This document shows, in pieces, positions 17,573 through 26,109 of a stretch of DNA of 64,000 nucleotides (position 1 is the first letter of the stretch; each line of letters opens with the position of its first letter). The notes beneath the pieces are model-generated. The model saw only the letters and a program-made list of their open reading frames with translations. It ran no database searches and was not told the origin of the DNA. The DNA is from Prevotella melaninogenica. Its GTDB lineage: Bacteria; Bacteroidota; Bacteroidia; Bacteroidales; Bacteroidaceae. The stretch spans positions 1,306,001-1,370,000 of the forward strand of contig NZ_CP072349.1 in NCBI RefSeq assembly GCF_018127965.1, in the 5' to 3' direction. A program made the translations under genes and the position numbers.

Positions 17573-17603
17573 TTGGCAGTTGACTGCCAAATATTTATAT
17601 TTG
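17573..17603 (+). promoter_or_regulatory. Promoter with built-in 18-bp palindrome, next to the start codon
   Basis: TTG (17573-17575), 20 nt, then TATATTTG (17596-17603). The -33 TTG is the left edge of a perfect dyad TTGGCAG-TTGA-CTGCCAA (17573-17590), which could be an operator. The ATG at 17611 follows the -7 box by only 7 nt, so the mRNA would have almost no leader. Confidence 0.65.
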
Positions 17604-17610
17604 CAAGTAA

Positions 17611-18480
17611 ATGAGGAAATATAGTTTCATAATAGCGGCTATTCTCTGTATACCATTGTATGCACAGAATACAAAAGGAGACCACAAAGGAAATACTTCC
17701 ACTGTGGAACCTATAGAATCGGCACGTCTGCAGGGACCACGCGAAGCCACAGAGGCTGAGAAGGAGTATGCCAGACGATTGGCTGAAGACCGTGCACAAC
17801 AGGCACAAATAGACAACAACCTACCCCTCATTACCGAGAACGGACAAACCGTTACACCCAATGATTTCTATTATCCGGCTTGGGGTTATGGTGTTGGAGC
17901 ATGGCGATTACATAAGGGACTGAACATCAACCTTGGTGCATCGGCTTTTGCAAGCTTTGGACACGGAAACAATCATGGTGCAGGTTTCTCACAAGATGTA
18001 TCATTGATGTATGTAACAAACCTCTCGAAGAAAGCTACTTTGGCTGTGGGTGGATATGTAAACCATCTTACCTATCGTGGTGATAACTACTTCGTGGGTG
18101 GTATCAATGCTGTCTTCGGATATCAGTTCAATGAACATTGGAGTGCATATGCTTTCGTACAGAAGGCTTTCACATCTAATAACTTCGGAGATGCCTTTGG
18201 TTACGGAGGTTATGGTTCACCTTATTGGGCTGGCTATGGTGGCTTCGGCTATTCACCTTTCGGCTATGGTTATGCTTCAATGGGATACGGATACGGACCG
18301 ATGGGATGGGCTTACGGCACTGGAGTAAGTCGTTACATAGACAGAATTGGTGGTGGTGTGACTTATCAATGGGGCTCAAACAACCAGAATTCCGTTTCTG
18401 TTAGCGTAGAGTTTGACCGCCTCCCTTCTCAACGTAATGGTTTCTATAATAGCAGTCGATATGATTATCCTGTAAGATAA
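17611..18480 (+). CDS. Outer-membrane protein with Gly/Tyr-rich loop
   Basis: 289 residues. A signal peptide (1-18, ending LYAQ) is followed by a charged stretch (ATEAEKEYARRLAEDRAQQAQ, about 47-67) and strands of a small beta-barrel (LNINLGASAFASFGHG, DVSLMYVTNLSKKATLAVGG, NAVFGYQFNEHWSAYAFVQK). Residues 195-235 are a run of Gly-Tyr-Phe repeats (FGYGGYGSP, YGYASMGYGYGPMGWAYG), probably a surface loop. I cannot assign a function. The promoter is nearly leaderless and overlaps a palindrome. Confidence 0.7.
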   Translation: MRKYSFIIAAILCIPLYAQNTKGDHKGNTSTVEPIESARLQGPREATEAEKEYARRLAEDRAQQAQIDNNLPLITENGQTVTPNDFYYPAWGYGVGAWRLHKGLNINLGASAFASFGHGNNHGAGFSQDVSLMYVTNLSKKATLAVGGYVNHLTYRGDNYFVGGINAVFGYQFNEHWSAYAFVQKAFTSNNFGDAFGYGGYGSPYWAGYGGFGYSPFGYGYASMGYGYGPMGWAYGTGVSRYIDRIGGGVTYQWGSNNQNSVSVSVEFDRLPSQRNGFYNSSRYDYPVR

Positions 18481-18503
18481 ACAGTCTACAGGTTTACATA
18501 AGG

Positions 18504-18566
18504 AAATAGAGTTTACAATTACTGCAGCTCATTGCTGAACAAGTAATTAGTAAACTCTATTTTTTA
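18504..18566. terminator. Bidirectional terminator between the Gly/Tyr-rich barrel and copA
   Basis: AAATAGAGTTTAC (18504-18516) pairs with GTAAACTCTATTT (18550-18562), and the stem extends inward (AATTACT with AGTAATT). T-rich on the plus side and A-rich before the stem on the other, it serves both converging genes. Confidence 0.8.
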
Positions 18567-18582
18567 TTATATTAAATTCGTC

Positions 18583-20502
18583 TTATTTCATCCATCGTAA
18601 ACGAAGACTGTTAAGTACAACACTAACACTGGAGAATGCCATCAGCGCACTTGCCCACGATGGAGTAATCTGCCAATCAATGCCAAAAGCATAAAGCAGA
18701 CCTGCTGCTAATGGGATACAAACAATGTTATAGATGAAAGCCCAGAAGAGATTCTCCCAAATCATACGCACTGTATTGCGACTCAACTGTATCGCTTCTA
18801 AGATAGCCGACAAGTCATCTCCCATGAGTGTCACCTGTGCTACATCCATAGCTACGTCCGTTCCCCTACCAATAGCAATACTTACATCTGCCAAAGCCAA
18901 AGCTTGTGTATCGTTAATACCGTCACCAACCATTGCTACTCGCTTCCCTTCGGCTTGCAACTGCCTAACAAGATTCTCCTTATCTTGTGGTAACACCTTA
19001 CTATGATAGTGTTTTATACCAGCCTTTTCAGCCCAATAGCGAGCCGCCTCGTCCTTATCTCCACTCATCATATAGACCTCAATCCCCTTCTTCTGTAGCT
19101 CATCCATTGCCTCACGAGCATTAGGCTTTAATGTTTCACGCTCTTCAAAAGGGAGGTTATCAGCCTTCGTAAAATCAATATTCTTATTTGGAATGGTCAA
19201 AGTTCCCGTCTTATCGGTCACCAACACATCAACCTTACGCAGACTCTCCAAGGCTGCAGCATCCTTAATAAGGATTTGTTTCTGGGCAGCTTTACCAATT
19301 CCTACCATCAGGGCAGTTGGTGTTGCCAATCCCATTGCACATGGACAAGCAATGACTAAGACGGCAACAGCTGACATAATTGCCTGTGGTAAAGCACTAT
19401 TCCCTCCTATCAACCACCATAAAAGGAAGGTAGCAAGAGCAATACAAGCAACCACTGGCACAAATACTAAGGCTGCCTTATCAACGATTCGTTGGACTGG
19501 AGCCTTTGAACCTTGTGCTTCTTGCACCATTTTAATTATGTGAGCTAAGGCTGTATCCTCACCAACTTGACGAGCACGCATGCGGAACTTACCTTGACTT
19601 GGTATTGTTCCTGCCAACACCTTTGAGTCTTTTTTCTTCTCCGCAGGCGTTGGTTCACCCGTTATCATACTCTCATCAACGTAGGCAGCATCAGCTGTCA
19701 TAAAGCTTTCTGCCCAAATCACCTCACCATCTACAGGTACCTTTTCACCAGGACGAACCTCCAAAACATCCCCAACCTCAATGGTTGAGAGTGGAACCTC
19801 CTCTATCTTGTCGCCATCAACGATATGTGCTGTCTTCGGAGCCATACCCATCATCTGACGAATAGAAGATGCCGTACCGTCTTTAGCTTTCTCTTCTAAC
19901 AGTCGACCAGTCAACACGAAGGTTATGATCATTACTGAAGCATCAAAGTAGGTGTGCCATACAACTCCCCTACTTGCCCATACAGCATCTCCCCAAAACG
20001 TGTTAAACGCACTGAAAAGAAAGGCAATACCCGTAGACAAAGCCACCAATGTATCCATGTTTGCACTGCCATGACGCAACTGTCTAAACGAAGATACATA
20101 GAACTGGCGACCGCAATAAAGCATGTTTGCCAAGGCTATCAATAATGCAACCTGGTTGGCTATATCACGTGAACCCAAGTCTATCCATCGCATAGACACA
20201 CACATCACAGCGATTGAGAACAACCATGATAACACGGTCTTACGCTTTAGGAGTACATACTCACGCTTCTCTATCTCGTCTACCGACGTCTCCTTATCTA
20301 TTACCAAATCGTATCCGAGTGCATTGATTTCAGCCTTCATCTTCTCAAGTGAGATTACCTGAGGATTGAAATCAATCAAAGCTGAACGACCAGGTAGCGA
20401 AACAGAAGCAGAATTAACACCCTTGAGTGTATTCAACTTCTTCTCTATATTGGCTGAACAGGCTGAACAAGCCATACCAATAACTGGAATTGTCTGTTTC
20501 AT
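18583..20502 (-). CDS. copA: Copper-type P1B ATPase lacking a normal nucleotide-binding domain
   Basis: 639 residues, about 100 shorter than a one-HMA CopA. The HMA domain has GMACSAC (Cys12, Cys15), and the actuator has TGE at 281-283. The membrane metal motif CPC is at 386-388, DKTGTLT starts at Asp430 and GDGIND is at 527-532. Only 52 residues separate the phosphorylated Asp430 from the MSGD motif at 479-482, where other P1B ATPases have roughly 150 including the His-Pro of the N domain. Here no HP motif is found and the sequence runs straight into LKPNAREAMDEL. The reading frame is intact. Copper specificity is inferred from CPC and from copZ 75 bp upstream. Confidence 0.85.
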   Translation of the reverse strand: MKQTIPVIGMACSACSANIEKKLNTLKGVNSASVSLPGRSALIDFNPQVISLEKMKAEINALGYDLVIDKETSVDEIEKREYVLLKRKTVLSWLFSIAVMCVSMRWIDLGSRDIANQVALLIALANMLYCGRQFYVSSFRQLRHGSANMDTLVALSTGIAFLFSAFNTFWGDAVWASRGVVWHTYFDASVMIITFVLTGRLLEEKAKDGTASSIRQMMGMAPKTAHIVDGDKIEEVPLSTIEVGDVLEVRPGEKVPVDGEVIWAESFMTADAAYVDESMITGEPTPAEKKKDSKVLAGTIPSQGKFRMRARQVGEDTALAHIIKMVQEAQGSKAPVQRIVDKAALVFVPVVACIALATFLLWWLIGGNSALPQAIMSAVAVLVIACPCAMGLATPTALMVGIGKAAQKQILIKDAAALESLRKVDVLVTDKTGTLTIPNKNIDFTKADNLPFEERETLKPNAREAMDELQKKGIEVYMMSGDKDEAARYWAEKAGIKHYHSKVLPQDKENLVRQLQAEGKRVAMVGDGINDTQALALADVSIAIGRGTDVAMDVAQVTLMGDDLSAILEAIQLSRNTVRMIWENLFWAFIYNIVCIPLAAGLLYAFGIDWQITPSWASALMAFSSVSVVLNSLRLRWMK

Positions 20503-20577
20503 AATAATACTATTTTTATCTTCCCCTTACCAACAAAGGGGAAGGATTCTACAAATGAAAAGAGCATAAATAAGCTG

Positions 20578-20790
20578 TTACAAACTCAGCTCATAGCGTC
20601 CGCTGTTGTCTACAGCATCCTTGATTTCAGAAGGATTAACCTTACTTTCGTCATATTCTACTGTGACATTAGCATCTTCAAGATTAGCTTCAGCAGACAC
20701 TACACCATTGAGTGCTTTTAAAGCGTTCTCAACATTTGCCTTACAATGTACACACTTCATACCGCTTACTGCATAAACATTCTTTTTCAT
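20578..20790 (-). CDS. copZ: Copper chaperone, HMA domain protein
   Basis: 70 residues, a single heavy-metal-associated domain: GMKCVHCKANVENAL with the CxxC pair at residues 13 and 16, then VEYDESKVNPSEIKDAV. It would carry Cu(I) in the cytoplasm and hand it to the ATPase. It lies directly upstream of copA in the same orientation (75 bp between), so the two should share a transcript. A TAACTTTG -7 box lies upstream at 20850-20857. Confidence 0.92.
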   Translation of the reverse strand: MKKNVYAVSGMKCVHCKANVENALKALNGVVSAEANLEDANVTVEYDESKVNPSEIKDAVDNSGRYELSL

Positions 20791-20849
20791 AAGTCTTTCC
20801 TTTCTATTAATTTTATATGATTACTATTCTGTTTTCTTCTTATCGCTTG

Positions 20850-20857
20850 CAAAGTTA
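20850..20857 (-). promoter_or_regulatory. -7 promoter box of copZ–copA
   Basis: Minus-strand TAACTTTG, 60 nt before the copZ ATG. No TTG sits at the expected -33 position, which fits a promoter that needs an activator such as the adjacent AraC-type protein. Confidence 0.5.
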
Positions 20858-21103
20858 CACATATATTATCTATCATGTCTTATAGAATTATGGATAAAGA
20901 TTATAACTTCTCGCATCAGTTCTACAAGAAGTTCATTCAAAACATGGTAAGAAAAGAGGCAGAAATATCATTATCCAAGTGTTGAAAAATTATTACATAA
21001 TTTCGAACTAAAGCCTTAGAATAATGCTAAAAGATAGGTATAAAAGTCGAGTTTATAACCAACAGCAAATCAATTAGTTACAAAATCGCATTTCAAAAGG
21101 TGC

Positions 21104-21191
21104 TTAATAAGGCTTCAAAAGGGCGTTAGTTCACTTCCTAAAGGGCGTCTTTAAGAAGACAATTAAGGCTTAATTGAAACGCTATTAGTGC
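21104..21191 (-). repeat. Family-alpha 22-bp array, copy C
   Basis: Minus-strand units start at 21191, 21169, 21146 and 21124, with GCACC at 21103 (22+23+22+21). The conserved TAACTAATTGATT flank lies near 21070-21083 and TTACATAATTTC near 20993. It sits between the regulator gene and copZ and is more diverged than copies A and B. Confidence 0.75.
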
Positions 21192-21356
21192 TCTATTAAA
21201 ATATAACGAGTAAAATATTACAACAAAACATTCTTCTTTGCATCATTAAACATATGCTCACTCTCCTCCTAACATCTGTCTCTTTTCCATCCCGAAAGTA
21301 AGAACAAAAATTATATTCCACCTATAAGCAGTAGACTTAACTTTGTAAATAGCGGC

Positions 21357-21920
21357 CTAAAGTTTATCTAAGGACGTTCGAAGATTATCTTTCATCCCCT
21401 TGAACTGACTGGGTGTCATACCAGTTACTGACTTAAACTGGCTGGAAAGATAAGCCACAGAAGAGTAATTCATACGAAGCGCTATCTGCGTCAAAGTCAA
21501 CTCATCATAACGAATGAACTCTTTCACTCGTTCTATACGCAACTCAATATAATATCTTTCGATAGTCTTTCCTTCGACCTCAGAGAAGAGTTTTGAAAGC
21601 GCACTATAGTCTTGACGAAGTTCAGATGACAGATAATCACTAAGATTAGTTGAACTTTGATTATCATGGTAATGTACAAGTCTGATTAAAGCAGACTTGA
21701 TGTGATCGATGGTTTGTTGACGACGGTCGTCAAGAAGTTCGAAACCAAGCTCTTTAAGGGCTGTCCGAAGGGTAGAAAGTTGGACAGAAGAAGGGTCTTC
21801 CTCAATACTAACCTCACCTAATTCAACCTTTTGGAGGTGTAGTCCAACCTGCTGCAAAGTTTGGCTAACAGCCATTTTACAGCGATCACAAACCATATTT
21901 TTAATATAAAGTGTACTCAT
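21357..21920 (-). CDS. AraC-family regulator with N-terminal HMA-like metal domain
   Basis: 187 residues. Residues 1-65 resemble a heavy-metal-associated domain (LYIKNMVCDRCKMAVSQTL, with the metal pair Cys10 and Cys13). Residues 95-175 are an AraC DNA-binding domain with two helix-turn-helices (YYIELRIERVKEFIRYDELT, IALRMNYSSVAYLSSQFKSV, TGMTPSQFK). The architecture implies a cytoplasmic metal-sensing transcription factor, most simply for the adjacent copZ–copA. It overlaps the MATE gene by four bases (ATGA) and is co-transcribed with it. The effector metal is inferred. Confidence 0.85.
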   Translation of the reverse strand: MSTLYIKNMVCDRCKMAVSQTLQQVGLHLQKVELGEVSIEEDPSSVQLSTLRTALKELGFELLDDRRQQTIDHIKSALIRLVHYHDNQSSTNLSDYLSSELRQDYSALSKLFSEVEGKTIERYYIELRIERVKEFIRYDELTLTQIALRMNYSSVAYLSSQFKSVTGMTPSQFKGMKDNLRTSLDKL

Positions 21921-23281
21921 ACTGTTGTTTTCTTTGCTGCTGCTTCACGTGTAAACTCACGGAAGGTATAAATAACAATAGGTACTGTAAGCGTGAAAGA
22001 GAGCACATCACTGACGGCTTGACACATCTCAACACCTAACAGCCCAAAATAAGATGGAAGAATAAATATCAGCGGAATAAAGAACAAACCTTGTCGGGCT
22101 GCTGCCAAAATGTTCGCACGCCACGGCTTGCGACAGGTCTGAGCAAGCATATTGCTTGCCAAGATAAGAGCATTAACAGGAAAAACACAAAGCTGCCATC
22201 GCAAGGCTACAACACCAATAGCAATCACCTCGGGGTCATCACGGAAGACACTTATCAACGTTCCGCTTATCATCCAGCCAATAATAGCTAACACGATAAG
22301 AAAACTCGTACCAATAGTTACAGTAAACTTATAGGCTTCCTTCAACCTGTCGTATAAGCCTGCTCCATAACAAAAACCACAGACGGGCTGAAATCCTTGT
22401 CCCAATCCGATGACAACAGCAAAGGAAAGCATTGCGATACGTCCAACGATACTCATCGCTGCGATAGCTGAGTCACCATAAACACCTGCTGCTAAGTTTA
22501 ATGACATTGTTGCTATACAAGCCAATCCCTGCCTCATCATGGAAGGACTGCCACCATAGAATATCTCCTTATAACGCTGTAATGAGGGTGAGAAATTACG
22601 AAAATGAATGGCTATATTCTCTCCTCTGCGCGTCATTAAGAAAAGAATAACGAAGGACACAGCCTGTCCTATCACTGTTGCCCACGCAGCACCGCTAACA
22701 CCCAAACCGCAAGTAAAGATGAGGATTGGGTCAAGAACTACGTTCAATATAGCACCTGTCACAATACCATACATCGCAAAATTGGCGTTTCCTTGCAATC
22801 GCATCTGGTTGTTTAAAGTAAGTGATGAGGTTAAGAAAGGTGCACCAAGTAGGATGACTTGCATATAGTCTTCTGTGTAAGGAAGAATGGTAGGTGTACT
22901 TCCAAGCATCAAGGAGAGGGGAGTGAGGAATATCTCACCAAGGATAAGAACAATTACTCCAACAAGAAACGAACTAAAAAAGCCTGTTGATGCCATCTTT
23001 ATCGCATTTTCATGACGACGTGCTCCTAACTCACGAGAGATATAATTACCCGAACCATGCCCAAAGAAAAAGCCCATTGCCTGTACAAAGAACATCAGAG
23101 AAAACACAACACCGACTGCTGCTGTAGCTTGTGTATCAATCTTACCAACAAAGAACGTATCGGCAATATTGTATAATCCCGTCACAAGCATTGAGATGAT
23201 AGTCGGTATCGCCATTGTGATAATGACACGATGGACTGGTGCTTGCGTCAGATAAGTATAGTTATCTATATGTTCGTGCAT
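21917..23281 (-). CDS. MATE-family efflux transporter
   Basis: 454 residues, twelve hydrophobic segments in two similar halves. Family features include APVHRVIITMAIPTIISMLV at the start, NIADTFFVGKI, FGHGSGNYISRELGA and IGLGQGFQPVCGFCYGA. It probably exports cationic compounds using a Na+ or H+ gradient. It is the first gene of a two-gene unit with the HMA–AraC regulator (4-base overlap), so export may be part of the same metal or stress response, though no substrate is visible. A TACCTTTG box lies upstream. Confidence 0.88.
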   Translation of the reverse strand: MHEHIDNYTYLTQAPVHRVIITMAIPTIISMLVTGLYNIADTFFVGKIDTQATAAVGVVFSLMFFVQAMGFFFGHGSGNYISRELGARRHENAIKMASTGFFSSFLVGVIVLILGEIFLTPLSLMLGSTPTILPYTEDYMQVILLGAPFLTSSLTLNNQMRLQGNANFAMYGIVTGAILNVVLDPILIFTCGLGVSGAAWATVIGQAVSFVILFLMTRRGENIAIHFRNFSPSLQRYKEIFYGGSPSMMRQGLACIATMSLNLAAGVYGDSAIAAMSIVGRIAMLSFAVVIGLGQGFQPVCGFCYGAGLYDRLKEAYKFTVTIGTSFLIVLAIIGWMISGTLISVFRDDPEVIAIGVVALRWQLCVFPVNALILASNMLAQTCRKPWRANILAAARQGLFFIPLIFILPSYFGLLGVEMCQAVSDVLSFTLTVPIVIYTFREFTREAAAKKTTV

Positions 23282-23308
23282 AAACCTTCGCTATTTAAAA
23301 GACTTATG

Positions 23309-23316
23309 CAAAGGTA
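23309..23316 (-). promoter_or_regulatory. -7 promoter box of the MATE–regulator unit
   Basis: Minus-strand TACCTTTG, 28 nt before the MATE start codon; no clear -33 because an AT-rich tandem repeat occupies that position. Confidence 0.5.
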
Positions 23317-23322
23317 CTAAAT

Positions 23323-23408
23323 AATTCAGAATTCATAATTCAAAATCATAATTATGATTACTTGTTTAATTCAGAATTCATAATTCACAATTCATAATTA
23401 TGATTACT
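23323..23408. repeat. AT-rich tandem repeat, two 45-bp units
   Basis: AATTCAGAATTCATAATTCA followed by a CATAATTATGATTAC block, repeated from 23323 and from 23368 with small differences. It contains nested dyads (GAATTC, ATAATTAT) and occupies the -33 region of the MATE promoter. Confidence 0.75.
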
Positions 23409-23560
23409 GGAAGGAGAAATTCTTGGATTAAGAAATACATATGCCTGGCAAAGAACTCCAATATTAGATAAACATTAACATCATAATATATTCATCATTA
23501 ACGTCATACTATATTCGTAATGATAACAATAACAACCCTATCCTCCCACCTTCACCCGAC

Positions 23561-23627
23561 GTGTTAGTGCCCCGCACATGTCGTGCTGTTGGTAAACACC
23601 AATGGTGCTAAGCACTAATTACCGTGC
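23561..23627. repeat. Family-beta 22-bp dyad array, copy 2
   Basis: Units start at 23561, 23583 and 23605, with dyads GCACATGTCGTGC and CACCAATGGTG. It is located in the 540-bp gap between the MATE gene and the WecB-like gene. Confidence 0.65.
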
Positions 23628-23712
23628 AATCTCTTACTAACCTAATTACTTAATACTGCATACATAAAAGCAACATTTAGTCTTTTACACTTTTATCCTA
23701 TAGAAACAATAA

Positions 23713-23775
23713 GGACAGATATCCTCTATTATCCGACTATTCTATAATAATAGCGAACAACAAGGATATCTGTCC
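23713..23775 (-). terminator. Long hairpin after the WecB-like gene
   Basis: GGACAGATATCCT (23713-23725) and AGGATATCTGTCC (23763-23775) form a perfect 13-bp stem. The spacer contains a second small hairpin (CTATTAT with ATAATAG). It lies 40 bp after the stop codon, so it is probably a terminator. Confidence 0.65.
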
Positions 23776-23817
23776 CTACATTAAGAGCGTTAAAGCCACT
23801 CTCAATATAAATGCAAA

Positions 23818-24942
23818 TTAATGACGTTCGAGTAGGATTTGAACAACACGTTCAGCTGAACGACCATCCCAACGCTCAGGTACACCACACTTCTTCCATG
23901 TTCCTGACACCATATCACTCAATGAAGAACGGAGCAGTTCTGGGTCTTCACCAACCAAAACGTTAGAACCTACCTTTGCAGTCTCAATGTGTTCTGTATA
24001 GCTATTAAGCGTAATACATGGCACACCATTGAATGTTGCTTCCTCTGCAACATTACCTGAGTCAGTAATGATACCCTTAGCATGAGCTGTAAGATAAGCA
24101 AATTCAAGATAACCCAATGGTTTGACGATGTGGAGGTTATGGAGTTTGATGTTCTTCTTCAAGCTAAGTGCCATGATAACCTGCACTGCTGAGTCGCGAA
24201 GAGGAGCAATGATAGGGGTATCACCTGCTGTCTCACTCAACACATGTAACATTCGTTCAAGATTGTCTTGGTCAGCCAACAACGCCTTACGGTTCAATGT
24301 AAAGACAAGGTAGTTACCCTCTTTCAAAGGTAAACCTGCCAACTCGTCAATATCCGAAAGCCTCATACCCTCAATACGCTCACGGTCATAGCGGATATTA
24401 TCAATGAGAATATTACCCACCATATAAACCTTTGACAACTCTGCTCCTTCCTTGTTAGCAATGCTGTTGTTGCTAAATCCGGCTGTAAAAAGTATATCAG
24501 AAAGACCGTCAATTACCAAGCGATTGATTTCCTTAGGCATCGTTATATCAAATGAACGAGTACCAGCTGCAATATGCGCAAGGGTGATTGCCTGCTTCTT
24601 TGTCACAATAGCGGCTGCCATTGTAGAAGCAAGATCGTCCACAACGATAACCACATCAGATGGATTCTCTTGTAGATACTTCTCAAACTTAGACATCACC
24701 TGACCTGTAAGTTCATTCAAGTTCTCACATTCAACACCAAGATAAACATCTGGTCTGCGAATAGAGAGATTATCAAAGAGCTGATCTTCGAGTGTAGGAT
24801 CATTCTCACTACCTGCATAAACCAATGAATAAGAAACCTTATGAGAACTATTCTCCTCAGAAAGTCTATTGATTACCCTGATGATTGGTGCTACCTTTAT
24901 AAAGTTAGGACGTGCACCACAAAAGATACAAAGTTTTTTCAT
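23818..24942 (-). CDS. Divergent UDP-GlcNAc 2-epimerase-like protein (WecB family) with altered active site
   Basis: 374 residues, normal family length. The start FCGARPNFIKVAPII, the SFDITMPKEINR region and the UDP-binding DSGNVAEEATFNGVPCITL loop (294-313) identify the nonhydrolysing epimerase fold. Two catalytic positions differ: the family HxEAG motif reads HIAAG (Ala125 in place of Glu), and the usual HR motif reads LNR (Asn217 in place of His). Asp102/103 and Glu138 are kept. It may therefore not epimerise UDP-GlcNAc to UDP-ManNAc, or may act on another sugar. The neighbours (SPFH/NfeD) give no sugar-pathway context. Confidence 0.75.
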   Translation of the reverse strand: MKKLCIFCGARPNFIKVAPIIRVINRLSEENSSHKVSYSLVYAGSENDPTLEDQLFDNLSIRRPDVYLGVECENLNELTGQVMSKFEKYLQENPSDVVIVVDDLASTMAAAIVTKKQAITLAHIAAGTRSFDITMPKEINRLVIDGLSDILFTAGFSNNSIANKEGAELSKVYMVGNILIDNIRYDRERIEGMRLSDIDELAGLPLKEGNYLVFTLNRKALLADQDNLERMLHVLSETAGDTPIIAPLRDSAVQVIMALSLKKNIKLHNLHIVKPLGYLEFAYLTAHAKGIITDSGNVAEEATFNGVPCITLNSYTEHIETAKVGSNVLVGEDPELLRSSLSDMVSGTWKKCGVPERWDGRSAERVVQILLERH

Positions 24943-24956
24943 TTCTTCAAAGACCC

Positions 24957-24996
24957 ACTCCGTAAGTTCCTTTATAGCAAGAGAAGCTTACGGAGT
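24957..24996 (-). terminator. Hairpin terminator after the SPFH gene
   Basis: ACTCCGTAAG (24957-24966) pairs with CTTACGGAGT (24987-24996). It sits between the SPFH stop (25059) and the WecB-like start, separating the two transcripts. Confidence 0.65.
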
Positions 24997-25058
24997 AGTC
25001 ATCTATTTTAGTGTTTATATTTAATTATTCGCAGCAAAAGCGATACTTAAAAGAAGCC

Positions 25059-26012
25059 TTACTTAAACATATCCTTAATCCCACCGATAGAACCCATGAG
25101 ATTACTTGCCTCAAATGGCAGGTAAACAGTCTTCTGGTTGTTATTCTGTGCGAGTTCTGTAAGCATCTGAATGTACTTCTGTGCAATAAGATAGTTTGCT
25201 GGATTCGTACTCTGACCAACAGCATCTGTAATCTTCTGAATGGCAATAGCCTCAGCTTCTGCCTTACGAATGCGTGCTTGTGCCTCACCTTCTGCAATCA
25301 AAATCTGCTGCTGTTTGTTAGCTTCAGCTCGGTTGATAGCTGCTTGTTTCTCACCTTCAGACTGGAGAATAGCTGACTGCTTCTGTCCTTCACTGGTAAG
25401 AATAGTTGCTCGTTTGTTACGTTCAGCCTGCATCTGCTTCTCCATTGCCTCAGAAACACTTGCTGGAGGAGTAATATCCTGAAGCTCAACACGATTCACC
25501 TTGATACCCCACTTGTTTGTAGCATCATCAAGAACGGCACGCAATTTAGTATTAATCGTATCACGAGAAGTCAGTGTTTGGTCAAGTTCCATCTCACCAA
25601 TGATATTACGAAGTGTGGTCTGTGTCAACTTCTCAATAGCATTTGGCAAGTTATTAATCTCATACACAGCCTTGAATGGATCGATAATTTGGAAATAAAG
25701 CAGTGCATTTATCTGCATCTGAATATTATCCTTTGTAATCACATTCTGGCGATCAAAGTCGTACACCTGCTCACGCAAGTCAATTGAGTTTGTATAAGTA
25801 TAACGTCCTGCACGCAATGCCACAATATCCTTTGCATGGTCCATGAAAGGTATAATAATATTGACACCTGGTTGAAGGGTTGCATAATACTTACCAAGAC
25901 GTTCGATAATCTTTGTCTCACTCTGTGAGATAATCACGATTGACATCTTAGCAAAAACGAGTGCTAACACAACAAATGCAATCAGCACATAAGCTATCAT
26001 ATCCATAAGCAT
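25059..26012 (-). CDS. qmcA: SPFH/band-7 membrane protease-associated protein (QmcA/stomatin type)
   Basis: 317 residues. One N-terminal membrane helix (about 5-25) is followed by the SPFH domain (QSETKIIERLGKYYATLQPG, DRQNVITKDNIQMQINALLY, RNIIGEMELDQTLTSRDTIN). A long coiled helix follows, rich in Glu-Ala-Lys repeats (about 195-260), then a short C-terminal region. Such proteins form membrane-attached cage-like oligomers around proteases or in lipid microdomains. The partner NfeD-type gene lies 97 bp upstream, the usual pairing for this subfamily. Confidence 0.88.
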   Translation of the reverse strand: MLMDMIAYVLIAFVVLALVFAKMSIVIISQSETKIIERLGKYYATLQPGVNIIIPFMDHAKDIVALRAGRYTYTNSIDLREQVYDFDRQNVITKDNIQMQINALLYFQIIDPFKAVYEINNLPNAIEKLTQTTLRNIIGEMELDQTLTSRDTINTKLRAVLDDATNKWGIKVNRVELQDITPPASVSEAMEKQMQAERNKRATILTSEGQKQSAILQSEGEKQAAINRAEANKQQQILIAEGEAQARIRKAEAEAIAIQKITDAVGQSTNPANYLIAQKYIQMLTELAQNNNQKTVYLPFEASNLMGSIGGIKDMFK

Positions 26013-26109
26013 TAAAGTTTTTAATTCCTCACCCTAAGTATTTTGTTATCTTAATGGGGCAAGAAACCGAAGGTTATTATTTGTTATTTAATTATTTTCA
26101 GATTACTAT

